From: Evernia prunastri
Taxonomy: Eukaryota > Ascomycota > Lecanoromycetes > Lecanorales > Parmeliaceae
Direction of reading: 5' to 3'
DNA length: 64,000 nucleotides
Assembly (NCBI GenBank): GCA_003184365.1
Contig: NKYR01000061.1
Location: 62,001-126,000, forward strand
Below, one piece after another: positions 21,233 to 32,170 of the stretch. The position numbers and the translations under genes were made by a program. Numbering within the stretch: position 1 is the first letter of the stretch; each line of letters starts with the position of its first letter. The notes beneath the pieces were generated by a model. The model made no database searches, was not told the origin of the DNA, and saw nothing but the letters and a program-made list of their open reading frames with translations.

Positions 21233-22612
21233 TTATGCAGTGATCAAATTACCCTTGAAAACAGTTTTCCTCTCCTTTGGTGGATCGTAAAGCGTCTCTT
21301 GCAAACTCTTCCTTCCTCTCTGACTAGACAGCAGACGGCTCTCAGACCTTCCCATATCAAACAGAACAAAGTCTGCTGGCCCTCCTATTGTAAATGATCC
21401 AGACCTGTATCCGATAGCTTCCCTGGCGCGACCAGAAACACAATCATATAGTAGTTGAGCGTCTTGTTTCGTCCCGGCATGATAAAGTCCTACGCCCATG
21501 CTGGCGATACTCAACGGATCGCACTGTCCATAGGGGGTGAAGGCATTACCGACGTTATTGATGGCGATGGCCCCCTGTAAGCCGTACTTCTGGATCATCT
21601 GCGGTATTTGTAACGTGCCTCTGACTCTCTCGCCACCACCTCCGTGATCGTGAGGTTTGCCCATCATGTAAAGATCTGAAGTCGGAAGCCCAATAAAGTG
21701 GAGCTCGAGATGCTGCACGCGTCGACTCAGCGCTTGCCAATCCGACTTTGCGTGTAGAGTCATTCTAGTGCAGTGACTCAGGACAATTGTGTTGACTTTG
21801 GAAGGCGGTTCGTGTCTTCGATATAGACTCATCGACTCGAGTTGCGTGGCCACAAAATTCGTCCAGGTGGGTTGACTTTCATCTAGATTGTAGTCCAAAT
21901 GAAAGTCGAGATGCACGCTACAGCTCGATGCCATCTTAATGGCCCAGTCGATATTCCTCTTCATGTTCTCCTCGTCAACTTCCACGTATGGCGTTGTCCC
22001 AACGACCGAGACGTACTCGTTGAAAACTGCTGCTTCCATGAGCTCTCGATTTGCGGCACCATGCGGCTCAGAATAGATTGGCTCCTGCGCAAAGACACAT
22101 ATTTGAACCTCACAGGCTTTAGAAAATTGATTCTTCAATTCGATAGCAGCATCCAAGCATTTCATTTGCACGATGTGGTCCACTTCCACGAAGGTCCGCA
22201 AGTGCGTCACGCCGGCAGCAATGCTCTCGGCAATCAGCCATCTGCCTCTCCTTAACAGATCATCTTTGCCAAAACGTGCTTTTGCGTTAGCCGTGATCTT
22301 CATAGCTTCTGCAAAGTCGCCTTTCACAATTTCCAGATCCGCGAATTTGGGGTCCGAGAGCAGGAAGCATTTATCCAAGTGGATGTGAGCATGGCAGAGT
22401 GATGGTGCAATCAGGGACTTGCTGGCATCCAACACCTTTTTCGACGTGTGTGAGCGGATGTCGGTAAGATGAGGAAGGATAGCCTTGATTTTGCTGTCTT
22501 CGATGTGGATGTCATATTGGACCTCCGGAGCCCAGCCTTCGCAAAGGATATGAGCGCTGGAGATCAGATCTATCTTTTCACAATGTGGATAAGCATCTTC
22601 TGCCATTGTCAT
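21233..22612 (-). CDS. Metal-dependent amidohydrolase (cytosine deaminase-like)
   Basis: Intronless, 459 aa. Motifs in order: the metal-binding HIHLDK (His76, His78), TFVEVDH near residue 140, the strand with DFHLDYNLDE near 237-246, and TIVLSHC with the third-shell His near residue 275. The C-terminal strand where the cytosine deaminase family places its metal-ligand Asp reads AINNVGNAFTPYG, with Asn at about residue 351. The family deaminates or hydrolyses nucleobases, hydantoins and related ring compounds; the substrate is not readable here. The gene converges on the F-box gene with only 116 bp between the stop codons. The lack of introns is unusual for the window. Confidence 0.88.
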   Translation of the reverse strand: MTMAEDAYPHCEKIDLISSAHILCEGWAPEVQYDIHIEDSKIKAILPHLTDIRSHTSKKVLDASKSLIAPSLCHAHIHLDKCFLLSDPKFADLEIVKGDFAEAMKITANAKARFGKDDLLRRGRWLIAESIAAGVTHLRTFVEVDHIVQMKCLDAAIELKNQFSKACEVQICVFAQEPIYSEPHGAANRELMEAAVFNEYVSVVGTTPYVEVDEENMKRNIDWAIKMASSCSVHLDFHLDYNLDESQPTWTNFVATQLESMSLYRRHEPPSKVNTIVLSHCTRMTLHAKSDWQALSRRVQHLELHFIGLPTSDLYMMGKPHDHGGGGERVRGTLQIPQMIQKYGLQGAIAINNVGNAFTPYGQCDPLSIASMGVGLYHAGTKQDAQLLYDCVSGRAREAIGYRSGSFTIGGPADFVLFDMGRSESRLLSSQRGRKSLQETLYDPPKERKTVFKGNLITA

Positions 22613-23174
22613 ATCATAGGGTGTATCTGTTCTGTTTTCACGGACATCAGAGAACGTTAAGGTAGCTAGGTACCCGTCATGAATCCTGATTACCTACGCC
22701 AAGAGAACCTAGGCTAGAGTATCGGAAAGGAGCCCGCTCGGCGGGATCTGCAACTCAATACCCGGTGTCAAGCAGTGGGAATCTGAGGTAAGTACAGCCC
22801 AAAAGCAGGATCAGAAAGGTGTTGACATTTAGCATCACGTCTGATATTCTCATATCTATGGTCTATTACCCGATCTTGCTATTGAAAGTGATTCTCATAA
22901 GCTCGTAACGGCCGAGGTAGTTCTCAGCTCGAAATCAAACACGGCCACTAAACATGAACGGTCCTGGCGTCCGCCCATTAACTTCCCTCGATGAAGAGCG
23001 CCCGACAACAATGTCTATTCCCCCACGTGTAAGTCAGAGCACGCTCAACTTGCAACTTGTTCGGCGCTCATAAGTCAAATGATCCTCCACTATCCAACCC
23101 AAATCCATGCAACCCTGTAACCTGCACCAGCATTGAATGCCAAAGGCAACGACGGGTTGGTGACTTCCCGCTGA
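22613..23174. other. Intergenic, no gene seen
   Basis: 560 bp upstream of the amidohydrolase start and downstream of the next minus-strand gene. Likely promoter of the amidohydrolase. No specific site identified. Confidence 0.4.
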
Positions 23175-23923
23175 TCATGCTATATCTTCGTCACCCTGGT
23201 CCTCTACGTCATCGCTGCTCCCGCCACCTCTCTCATGTGCGCGACCGCTATTGCTTTGATCGGTATTTCCACCACCACCGCCACTTGCGCTGCCGTCAAT
23301 GCCAAAGGGGCTCTCCACCCAAGATTCGTTTGGGGGAACGAACGCAGGTATTGTTGGGTTCACGTAGGAGTCTGGGACGCGGACTGATGGCGGGTGATAG
23401 GAAGCTCTTTCTGCGACGAGAGGCATGGCACCTGGTAGACTTGAGAGATACGCAGCTCCTTCCTGCCCTCTAGCGAATACAGGCGGTTTTAGCAAATCTT
23501 GTTTGAAATTCAGCTTGATTTGATCGCGATCGGGCTCGTCCTAAAGGAGATTGCGTTAGCCCATGCCGCAAGGAAGGAAAGCAACAAAATACTTACGTTC
23601 AGGATCGCATCGTCTGATTCAAGGCGTATCAACTCTTTCACACGGCCACTGCCAGAGCGGCCCGAGATGCTGTTGATCTTATCGTTAACGACGTCTAGAT
23701 CCCACTCTTGTTCCTGTCCTTGTGTATCATGTCCAACGTATTTGTGCTGGCCCTCCAGTTCAGCGGTGCATTTCTTGATCATCTGTTCAACCACGGATTC
23801 AGGGTAGAGTTGGTGAATCTTTGCGTTGAGAAGACTCGAGATACCCTTCTTGCTAACACCACGGGAGCGGAAATAGAGGACAACCACCCGCTCATCGTCG
23901 GTGAGCCCTATGTCAATATTCAT
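23175..23923 (-). CDS. Hypothetical protein with N-terminal helical domain
   Basis: Two exons: 23923-23597 and 23540-23175 (230 aa), intron 56 bp. The N-terminus (LTDDERVVVLYFRSRGVSKK, residues 7-26) has a helix-turn-helix-like flavour: an acidic start, a hydrophobic helix, then a Gly-Val-Ser turn. The second exon is low complexity, Gly/Ser-rich and acidic (SASGGGGGNTDQSNSG near residue 199). I do not recognise the family. The frame extends upstream without a stop to an ATG at 24247, so a longer N-terminus is possible; that extension translates a (GGAAA)n repeat and looks like 5' UTR or intron, so the start at 23923 is preferred. Confidence 0.55.
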
Positions 23924-25584
23924 TCTCCAAACAGGCGATGACTCTGCGGGCACGTTGCTGGCTATTATGCCTGGCCAAACAGTACTGGGTGTCGAGTATG
24001 TCAAGGGTAAAGAGCGAAGATGAAAGTACTGTGTCTGTAAAAGACCGAATGAGGAGTGGTTTGCTGGAGGAAAGGAAAGGAAAGGAAAGGAAAGGCAAGG
24101 CCAGATCCATCGATTTGTAGCTACGGTTGGACTGCCTGATCTTTTCGGAGCATAGTTGACAGCAGCGCAAGGCGTAACATTTTTGTAGTCGGGGAGCCAA
24201 CGTGCTGCATCTGCACGTGGGGTCTGTGTCATGTCTTGTTCAGGCATTGCGTCGTCTACGTCCACCGAATTTGTAACAGGGTACTATTGCTTAGGGCCAC
24301 GTGAGAATCGAGGCCAAAGCAAGGAACAAATTCCGAAATGTACTATTGATAGAACCAATGTGGTTGCCACAGGAGAGACACAACGACGGCGGGCTGGAGC
24401 TCGGTTAGCGTTAACACTCGCTTGCCAGTCGAGCGTCTTCATTTGTCTCAGACGAGGTGGTAGTGGCTGAGGAGTCGCAGATAGGGGCGTTGCTCGAGGA
24501 TGCAATGTACACGGGCAGCCGCGTCCACATCACCGTCTCCCAATTAGGCTCAACGTTATGCTCATCGAGTCCGATTCCGGAATAACAATCAAGAGAAACC
24601 CGGCACTGGCATTGGCCATCAAAGCGCAAAAGATCCGCCCGAATGTGCCAGGAAAAGGTCCACAGGCACCAATCTCGAACGGAAAACATTGCTCCAGTAA
24701 TGAGCCGTAAACCCCGCGTCGTACATCCTGCGACAAATCTGCAGCAAGGCAGCAGGGTTGGAGTCAAGCATGTCAGCCATTGCCCCGGGCTCCTCACCAC
24801 GTCCAGCGCTGCCCAGTGGTGTTTTGTGGGTGGCGTATCAGGACGTAGCTACGAATTGCATTCGCAATCCGGCGGTGGGAGAGAGGAAGGGGTAGAGGGT
24901 GGCCACTTGGGAGCCAGGCGGGAAATGGCTTGCATCATGTCAGATTCGCCCCTTGTCATGAGTGTTTTGGGTGCCATTGCGCTTCAACATTGGGTAGAAG
25001 GTATGAAAGTGATAGGTAGTGCGTTAGGTGCTGGTGGGGCCATTTGCCTCATGATATGCAGACGCTATTGAACACAGAGAGTCATCGCTTGATCGCCCGC
25101 TTTGCGAAACAATTTTTTTTTAAAAAAAAAGTCGCAGCAGGTAGGATGAAGAAGGCAGAAGGGGATGGGGAATTTAAGATGTGTTTGGACGCCCTAGATG
25201 AAACAAGGCTTAGCTTGGTGCAGAAACCCGATCTATTGAACCGTTCCTAACTTCCTGCATTCAAAAAGCATCGCAAAATACCCGCATTCTTAATCGCAGG
25301 TCGTAAATACAAAGCTTTCGTGAAGGTGAACGAGAGACATATTATCAGCCAAGGCATGAATTTTGCCTGCCCCCACCAATTTCAAAGATATTTATGTATG
25401 CCTTATGTCCTGGAACAACTAAAGCCTGACGAAAATGCGATAAGGTTAGGTAGACAACTGACACTTAAATATCAGTGCGGCCATTGTAAGATGTTGCTCG
25501 CTGACTTCGACCTTTTCGGCTTTTCGTTTGCGGAAGTTTCTTCGGAGGTGGAGGCTTTGCTGGGGGATAGGCTAGTACATCCAT
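23924..25584. other. 1.66-kb intergenic, one doubtful short ORF
   Basis: Contains a (GGAAA)5 pentanucleotide repeat at about 24069-24097 and the doubtful minus-strand ORF at 24619-24780. Other frames are short and unsupported. Confidence 0.4.
24619..24780 (-). CDS. Doubtful short ORF, perhaps an exon
   Basis: 53 codons from an ATG. The composition is protein-like (NPAALLQICRRMYDAGF, then a hydrophobic stretch), but the frame ends at a TGA and no splice partner could be fixed. It may be an exon of a gene not resolved here or a chance frame. Confidence 0.2.
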   Translation of the reverse strand: MADMLDSNPAALLQICRRMYDAGFTAHYWSNVFRSRLVPVDLFLAHSGGSFAL

Positions 25585-26560
25585 TTACTTCTTTCGTTGC
25601 TTGTCGGTAGGACGATTCTGACCTGGAGCGAGGTGATGAATGACCTTGTTGTTCCGCCATGGGCGCTTCTTATGATCGATCCATTGGAATCCGTCCATTC
25701 CCCAACGAAACCAGCACTTCGACCAGATAGCTTCATTGGGCAGGTCACGAAAATACCTTGAATCTCCAGATTTTGAAGGATTATCTCCAAGAACGAAGCA
25801 GCGTCCGGTCTTTAGCTGTATAAGCTATCAGCGAAATACGCTCCGGACGAGACCAAAGAAATAAAATCAATTGTACCGGAAGGAGATATTGCGATCTATA
25901 AATACCGGTAGTCACCGATAGCCGATGCCCTTCGAGGCCCGCTATCCGTTTGACCAGTCCTCCAGATTTTGTCTTTGGGTCAAAGTCTAAGGGGATAACT
26001 ACGACAACATCTCCAAGCTTCAGATCATGGCTGTAAACGTAGGCGTAAGAGCTGTACAGGATTCCAGGATGGTGGCCGAGATTGGGCTTCATACTGTGTC
26101 CCTCACTAAAGTGGAAATGACCCCAAAGTAGCACAGTTATGTTAAACAGCCTGTGGACTTCTGGGTTGTCCATCAAAAATTGATAGAGGAAGCGACCTAT
26201 ACGGCTCTTTACCACAACCCCTTCTTTCCCAGGGGGCCAAGAGTATTGCATCCGCCAGAATGGATATCGCACTCCATGAGACACCAACTCAAAAAGAAGC
26301 CGCGGGGTCCATTTGACCGTCCACCAGATCTTGGTTTCAATGGGCACATACTCTCGAGGAAAGCGCAATCTCCTCAGTAACTCTTTTCGCTCAAAAAGGT
26401 GGCGATAGACAAGGTATGGAAACCCTCCCGCTCTCTGAGGACGTTGGGATAAATACCGTTGCACCTGGAAGGCGAAGGCATGTCCTGGTCGTGGCCTGCT
26501 CCCCCGCCATAGGGTTGTAGTTTGTAGAAGAGGCTGTAGAGACTTTGACGAAGCCATCAT
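25585..26560 (-). CDS. Mitochondrial inner-membrane S26 peptidase (Imp-type)
   Basis: Two exons: 26560-25877 and 25815-25585 (304 aa); intron 61 bp with a CTGAT branch before TACAG. The Ser/Lys dyad of the S26 family is visible: Ser156 in EGHSMKPNLG and Lys204 in LVKRIAGLEG. After the intron comes CFVLGDN followed by SKSGDSR, the family's C-terminal signature. The N-terminus is rich in Arg, Ser and Leu with no acidic residue in the first 50, typical of a mitochondrial presequence. A hydrophobic segment at residues 139-149 precedes the catalytic Ser. Imp1/Imp2 remove sorting signals from inner-membrane and intermembrane-space proteins. At 304 aa it is longer than yeast Imp1/Imp2 (under 200 aa), mainly through an N-terminal extension. 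TIM17 starts divergently 460 bp away. Confidence 0.85.
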
Positions 26561-27021
26561 CGTGAGCTGTTGACAGTCGAATACGACTCAGCTTCAAGCC
26601 GAAATCGCTCCGGAGCAAGACCCTTAACGACATCGTGGCGGCTGGTAGGAATTGCGCTTCCAAGCAACCAAATGTAGCTCCTTGCATTCAGACGGTACTC
26701 AGATGGACGAGGTGCCGTTGTGGTGGGTCGTGGGACGCCAAGCGGGCAAGAATACGCGAGGCAAAAAATTGTGGAACATCATTGATCAACGCCGAGTATG
26801 TTAAGGGATCAATAACACAAACCAGAATCCCACAAGCAGTCGTCGAAGTCTACCAAAGTATTATATCTCCCGCTGAGCTTTTGCATACCCTTCACGATCC
26901 TCGTCTCCTCGCCATTAATTTGTTCCTTGCGCCATTGCCACAAGCCCCCTTGACGACCAGTTAGAACTACTGCCCTCGAGGCTCGACACTTCCTTCATCT
27001 CCTCGCTCTCACACAACCATC
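26561..27021. promoter_or_regulatory. Divergent promoter region, S26 peptidase / TIM17
   Basis: 461 bp between the two start codons, which face away from each other. It is long enough to carry both promoters. No motif was assigned with confidence. Confidence 0.5.
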
Positions 27022-27748
27022 ATGGATCACTCACGGGATCCCTGCCCCTGGGTAGCTCTCAGCGACTTTGGCGGAGCCTTCTGCATGGGAGTGAGTCTAC
27101 CTTGCGGCCCACTCTCACAAATCACCGCCTAGCTCCAGATCTACACCCAGCACAACTAGCTGACATGATCTCTTGTCCCAGGGAATTGGAGGTGCAGTCT
27201 GGCACGGCGTCAAAGGCTTCAGAAACTCTCCATACGGGGAACGTCGTATCGGCGCCCTCACAGCCATCAAAGCCCGCGCGCCAGTATTAGGAGGGAACTT
27301 CGGGGTATGGGGCGGCTTGTTCTCGACGTTCGACTGTGCGGTCAAGGGATATCGGAAGAAGGAAGATCCTTGGAACGCCAGTATGTGTTCCCTCCCACCA
27401 GAAGAGCGTGAATGGGACGGATGATGGACTCGAAGCTAACGGTGTCATAGTCGGGGCAGGATTCCTCACAGGCGGCTCATTGGCGATACGAGGAGGGGTG
27501 AGGGCGGCGAGGAACTCCGCAATCGGATGTGCGATTCTGTTGGCTGTGATTGAGGGCGTTGGGATTGGGATACAGAGAATGATGGCGGAGAACACGCGGC
27601 TGGATGTATGGAATCCCTACCCTCGTCCCCCCCTCCCCCTCCCAATTCATGCTTCTGCTAACAAAAGAAACAGGTACCAGCACCTCCGCAGGCCGCAAGT
27701 CCGCCGCCACCACCAGTAGTGGACTCTGCGAGCCCGATGGTCGCGTGA
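27022..27748 (+). CDS. TIM17: Mitochondrial import translocase subunit Tim17
   Basis: Four exons: 27022-27090, 27182-27380, 27451-27605 and 27674-27748 (165 aa); introns of 91, 70 and 68 bp. The start reads HSRDPCPWVALSDFGGAFCM, matching the conserved Tim17 N-terminus with acidic and Pro-Trp residues before the first helix. Four hydrophobic Gly-rich segments follow (GGAFCMGGIGGAVWHGVKG, VLGGNFGVWGGLFS, GFLTGGSLAIRGG and the AIGCAILLAVIEGVGIG helix). The tail is Pro-rich, as in other fungal Tim17 proteins. Tim17 is the core of the TIM23 channel that imports presequence proteins across the inner membrane. The length fits the family. Confidence 0.96.
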
Positions 27749-28308
27749 TTCCCTTTTGCTTTTTCTGTTCGGAATATACTCCACTCTGCCACATTTCGGC
27801 AATCTTTTAGATACTTGGCATCAGCGAGGATTTCATGCGCAATATTGGGGGATTTGTATCATAGGCTGGCTAGGCGAGGGTGGCACAGGCTACTGGGAAG
27901 GGGGCTACAGAATAATGCGATTTGTTTGGCTATGGGTTGCTCACTGTGTGTTTTTATAGATCGACCTTCGAGACCTACGAGAGTTGATTCGGACTAGACG
28001 TAATGAAGTCATCTACCGACGCCCGAAGTCGTTCTTTGCTCTCAATCAACACAGTGGGCAGTAGCAAGAGGGAGCGATCGATCCATCCAGTCTCTTTCTA
28101 GAAGACAGCGTTTGAAAATACCCGCCAATCATTGGAGCATACCGTACGTGCGTTATATCTGAAACCGGTCGTGAAGAGTAGGTGCCACAATATATTGGCC
28201 CAGACAATCAAACACAACAAAAGTAGGTACTTGACGTACACTTGCCAACGCCCTTCAAACAAATACACATGCTGTACATTCTTCTTTTTGCCCCATACGC
28301 ATGACAGT
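27749..28308. other. Convergent 3' region
   Basis: 560 bp between the stop codons of TIM17 (plus) and the Vps3844-like gene (minus). No gene seen. Confidence 0.5.
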
Positions 28309-29783
28309 CTACTTCTGTGCCCTGGGTCCTGCCACACCAGCTCCGATCACACCTGGTAATTCCTCTTGCCCAATGCTCGCCATCAACCCAACACCCCAGG
28401 TCACGACACCAACCAGAGCAATCGAGAGTCCAGCTAATAAAAAGAATGGCACACTGATGTCTTTCTTTTGGCAAGCTGGCCCACCCCAGTACACGGTCTT
28501 CACCCTTCCATCGTCATCAGTGAGTACGGTCTTAGAACATTTGCAGGCGAAACAATCGATGGCACCGCTCGACTTCTTGTAAGCTGTACCATGACCAGAG
28601 CAATTATTGGTTGTGGTGATGCAGGATTGAAGACTTGGGTGGCAGACTGGTAGGATGCCGTGAGGTAGTGGGGAGGTGGATGCCTGAAGAGGCACGACAT
28701 TGGGGGGAGAGGCCGAGTCTGAAGGCGGGGAGGTGAGTGGTTCTTCGGGCTGTTGCTGGCGAGCGGAGAGGGGCTTCTTATAAGAGCCATATAGAGATGT
28801 GGTGCTGCGCTTGGAGCTTTTGGGGGTAGTAGGCATGAGGACTATCGTGAACGAAACTGACTGGTCTTTTTTGACCAGATCACCAATGAAAGTCTTGATG
28901 TCAGAGAGAGCTTTGTGGTAGCAGTCGCCGTCTTTAGGAACGAGTCCCTAGTGGTTATGCGTTAGTCAAGGCTGATTTGCGAATCTCTATTTGGAAGCTT
29001 AATGAAACGTACCTGAAGGGCTGACACGTGGAGAATGGTCGTCTGTCCATCTGAACCTGCATTGAAAGCCTCATGAGCCTTTTTGAACGTAGACAAAGTG
29101 GGTTGTCGCAATGCTCCGCTCTCATCATGATTCAAACTATTACGCAACGCCTCGCAATGACGACTTTCCTGACCGTTGTGTCAGCTCCGTATTGCGGTCC
29201 CGCATCAACGTCGACATACCAGGCGAGGGCTGCTGTATCCGCCTCGGAGGGATGAAGGACCTGGAATCTCAAAGTAACAGGGATTCTGCCCCTTCCTCTT
29301 GCTGTCCCGGTCTTGATTGAGCAAATCAATAGCCAATTCCAGGTTTTGTGAACTCGAAGGTTGGGGGTCTATCTTGAAGGCGGGAGCAACTGATGGATCG
29401 AAGAAGTCTGACATAGATGGTCAGTCGAGATCTTTACCAACGGCGTCTTGTGATCTAAAGCTACCTTCGCCAACGCCCTCGACGACGAGCAGGATCTTTT
29501 CAGCGCCATGGAATCCATCTTCACTGTCAAAGATCTGTCGCTGTTGCCCCCCATAATTGTTTAAGATGGCGAGACTCGACTCATCTGCATCTTGAAGGCT
29601 GTGATACTGAGATAATCCTAATCGCTGCGCGAACAGTAGTCGTGCTGTATGAGGAGATATGGAAGGCGGCTCCGCTGGGGTTTGGCGTAACCATGATTCA
29701 GAAGTGTACACAAGGGCTTCTCCCAAGACAGTGTATGCTCCGAGGGCAGCGCTGGCCCAGAGCAATCCCAAAAGCGCTTTCAT
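28309..29783 (-). CDS. Vps3844/DUF3844-like secretory-pathway membrane protein
   Basis: Four exons: 29783-29465, 29407-29220, 29168-29013 and 28947-28309 (433 aa); introns of 57, 51 and 65 bp all restore the frame. The N-terminus is a signal peptide (MKALLGLLWASAALGAYTV). The C-terminal about 110 residues form the DUF3844 domain: an EGF-like Cys pattern (CITTTNNCSGHGTAY, then CFACKC and a last Cys in GGPACQKK) followed by one membrane helix (FFLLAGLSIALVGVVTWGVG) and a short cytosolic tail. The topology is therefore type I with a large lumenal part. The Pfam name of the domain refers to a vacuolar-sorting protein; the precise role is poorly known. The region between the signal peptide and the DUF contains acidic and Ser-rich segments. 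Confidence 0.85.
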
Positions 29784-30104
29784 CTTTTACTGTGGTTCAA
29801 GAATACTTAGTCTTCGCCAATCTCAGGATGACGAAGTTGATAGATTGGCTGGGTAAATTCCGGGCACGCGGTGGCGCCAAGTCCTCAGCCTTGCGAATAT
29901 CAGAAGGCAAGAGCATTGGGGAACAAATCCTCTGTGATCGTTATTATTCTTGTGTGAAGCGCCTCAGCTGTGACACACATCATTCAACAGATTATTCTCT
30001 CTTCTTAATGTATGTTTAAGATTTATGTAACTTCTATTCAAGACTGAGGTGCACAAAGCATCCGAGCAGCTTCAAGGCAACGGGCTTTCTCTACTCTCTC
30101 ACCC
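29784..30104. promoter_or_regulatory. Divergent promoter region
   Basis: 321 bp between the start codons of the Vps3844-like gene and the predicted mitochondrial protein. No individual element assigned. Confidence 0.4.
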
Positions 30105-31520
30105 ATGTCCAGGTCCTTACGGACTCTCTCCGTCCTCACTCGTCCATCCACCTTTCCTCGTCCTCTTACACGCTCTCGATATTCATGGCAACGGCAAAGT
30201 GGTGATGTCAAGATTCAGCCGGTGCGATTCAAAAGCGACCTCCCACGGTAGGGACACAAGCAACTCTGGGACGCTTTTACGGCAGGAATGCTAACGAGGC
30301 TCTCAGGTATGGCAAGAGGCTCTTCTACCAGCTAGCCATTGCCTCTGCGGCGGGCTACTATGTCTTTAAGTTTGTGGATCTCGACGAGGAAGAAACGGCA
30401 GATGAAGCTGGCATCCTCTCCAAGACGAAAGAAGACGACAAGACCGATGAAGATGACGTCCAAGTCCCTGAAACCATGCCAGCAGATGCATTCTTTATTC
30501 CACTAGGGCCTACTCGACAGCTTCCGCCCATGCACTACAAGGGTAGCGATCCGGAATGGCAGAGCTTTGTGGAATTCGGAAAGGATCGTGACAGGTCAAC
30601 TGCGGTTCGAAGTACGTTTGCTTCCTAAATTTATCGGGATTAATGTCTAATATTTTATCAGAGGAATTGGCGGAGTTGGTCTGTTCCCATTTTGCTGGGA
30701 CGAAAGCCATGCAGAGATCTCTTGGGGTACCATTGCAAATAGGGAGGGTTTGGTTAGACATTATTTTTCCATTTGGCCCGCCTCCAGAGTACGAACGATC
30801 TGGGTATGCTAGAACTCCCGTTGAAAAACGAGATTGGCTGCAAGCTGACGCGTGAGTAGATTGGAGATCGCTGACGACTACATCGCATGGACCACCAGAC
30901 CCGTCTCTGCTTTGCAAGTGGCCCGTTTAACAGCAGCGCTCAAGCCCATGCCAGTCGCGAAATCTTTCTGGGCAAGCTATAGTACCTACTGGTCTTTGCA
31001 ACTAGCCAGGCTCAAGCAGTTTCTCAACATTACCCCGGCCTCATCGAATACCAGCACGCATTTTCCAGCGGGGGCAATAAATGTGAAACAGTTGCAACAG
31101 GACGGCTCAAAGCAAGAGACTCAATCGCGTGCCCAAATGGACAAGATGTCAGATCCCAAGTCCGAAGTGGGCAGCACGAAGGGCTCAGCAAAGTCACCGT
31201 CCTCGAACCCTTCCAAACTCTATGGAGCTCTGCCGTCTTTACCACAACCAGGTTCAGATATAGATCCTGCTGTAACGGCATTCAAACGAACATTGGCAAA
31301 GAATTGGCGACCGCCTGATGCATTTGGAGAACGAGGAACTTTCGCCATTCGCGGAGAGGTCGAGCTGAAAGGACCGAGAGGCTCTTGTATTTTCGAGATC
31401 GTAGCTGACTATCATCCTCGAGAGGCCAAGTATAGGACGTTGAGGTGTGGCTTGAAATACTTCCTACCGAAGCATATTCGTCCTAGGCCGCTACCAGAAC
31501 CGAAGGACAGCAGCCCTTGA
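30105..31520 (+). CDS. Predicted mitochondrial membrane protein, unknown function
   Basis: Four exons: 30105-30247, 30307-30611, 30662-30851 and 30899-31520 (419 aa); introns of 59, 50 and 47 bp, the last with a CGCTGACGAC branch. The N-terminus (MSRSLRTLSVLTRPSTFPR) is Arg/Ser/Thr-rich with no acidic residue, a typical mitochondrial presequence. Around residue 50 a single hydrophobic helix (LFYQLAIASAAGYYVFKF) is followed by a strongly acidic segment (DLDEEETADEAG). A conserved-looking block around residues 165-205 reads VWLDIIFPFGPPPEYERSG. A Ser/Gln-rich linker precedes the C-terminal domain, which ends in LKYFLPKHIRPRPLPEP. I do not recognise the family; a single-pass inner-membrane protein is the best reading. 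Confidence 0.75.
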
Positions 31521-32170
31521 AGTCTTATATGTGTGAGCGTTTGAGCGAATCCTGCGGGTTTTACGGTCCGAGATGGGGCATGATGCTATGCATAAGGTAG
31601 GCGTCACGTGCTAGAGTTTTCGGGACATTAGAGCATCGAGCAGGTGCAAGGGATCTTTGAGTGATTTCAGTTGAGTCAGTTCGTTCACTTGAACAGTCGA
31701 GTGTCTACGATCAGAATTACTATGCTTCTTGATGCATAGGAGGCATCGAGGATGGCTTAAGGCATTCATTCGTACAATGAAATAGAACAATTATTGATAA
31801 CAGCCTTTGTTCCTTCGGGTGGGCCTTTCTCTTGAATGATTGATGATGTGTAGGGTGTGTATGATGTGTATGGCCTGCTTGCTTTGCTGAGTATTAGTCC
31901 GTTGCTTTCGTGCTCTGGACTAGGGATGCTGTGCTAGATACACTATACGCGCAGATGGGTAAGGTAGTGATGTCGATGCTTCTGTGAAGTTCCTGTTTGT
32001 GGGATCCTCCCGGTTGTATCGCTTGCATCTAGTTTTATCCTGCAGTGTGAGGTGCACGTTCTGAAGTCTTGTTGTTTCACAAGCTCGATTTCTAGGATGC
32101 ATTGGTTGTATGTGTGCATTTTTATAGCAACGCCTCCAGCCCAACTCACCTAACCAACCAACCTCCCTAC
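31521..32170. other. Convergent 3' region
   Basis: 650 bp between the stop codons of the mitochondrial protein (plus) and KRE33 (minus). No gene supported. Confidence 0.5.

Noticed and set aside
23924..24265. Upstream extension of the hypothetical gene at 23175-23923
   Set aside because: The extra frame translates a pentanucleotide repeat and Ser/Pro/Phe runs, so it looks like UTR or intron. A start at 24247 is kept only as an alternative.
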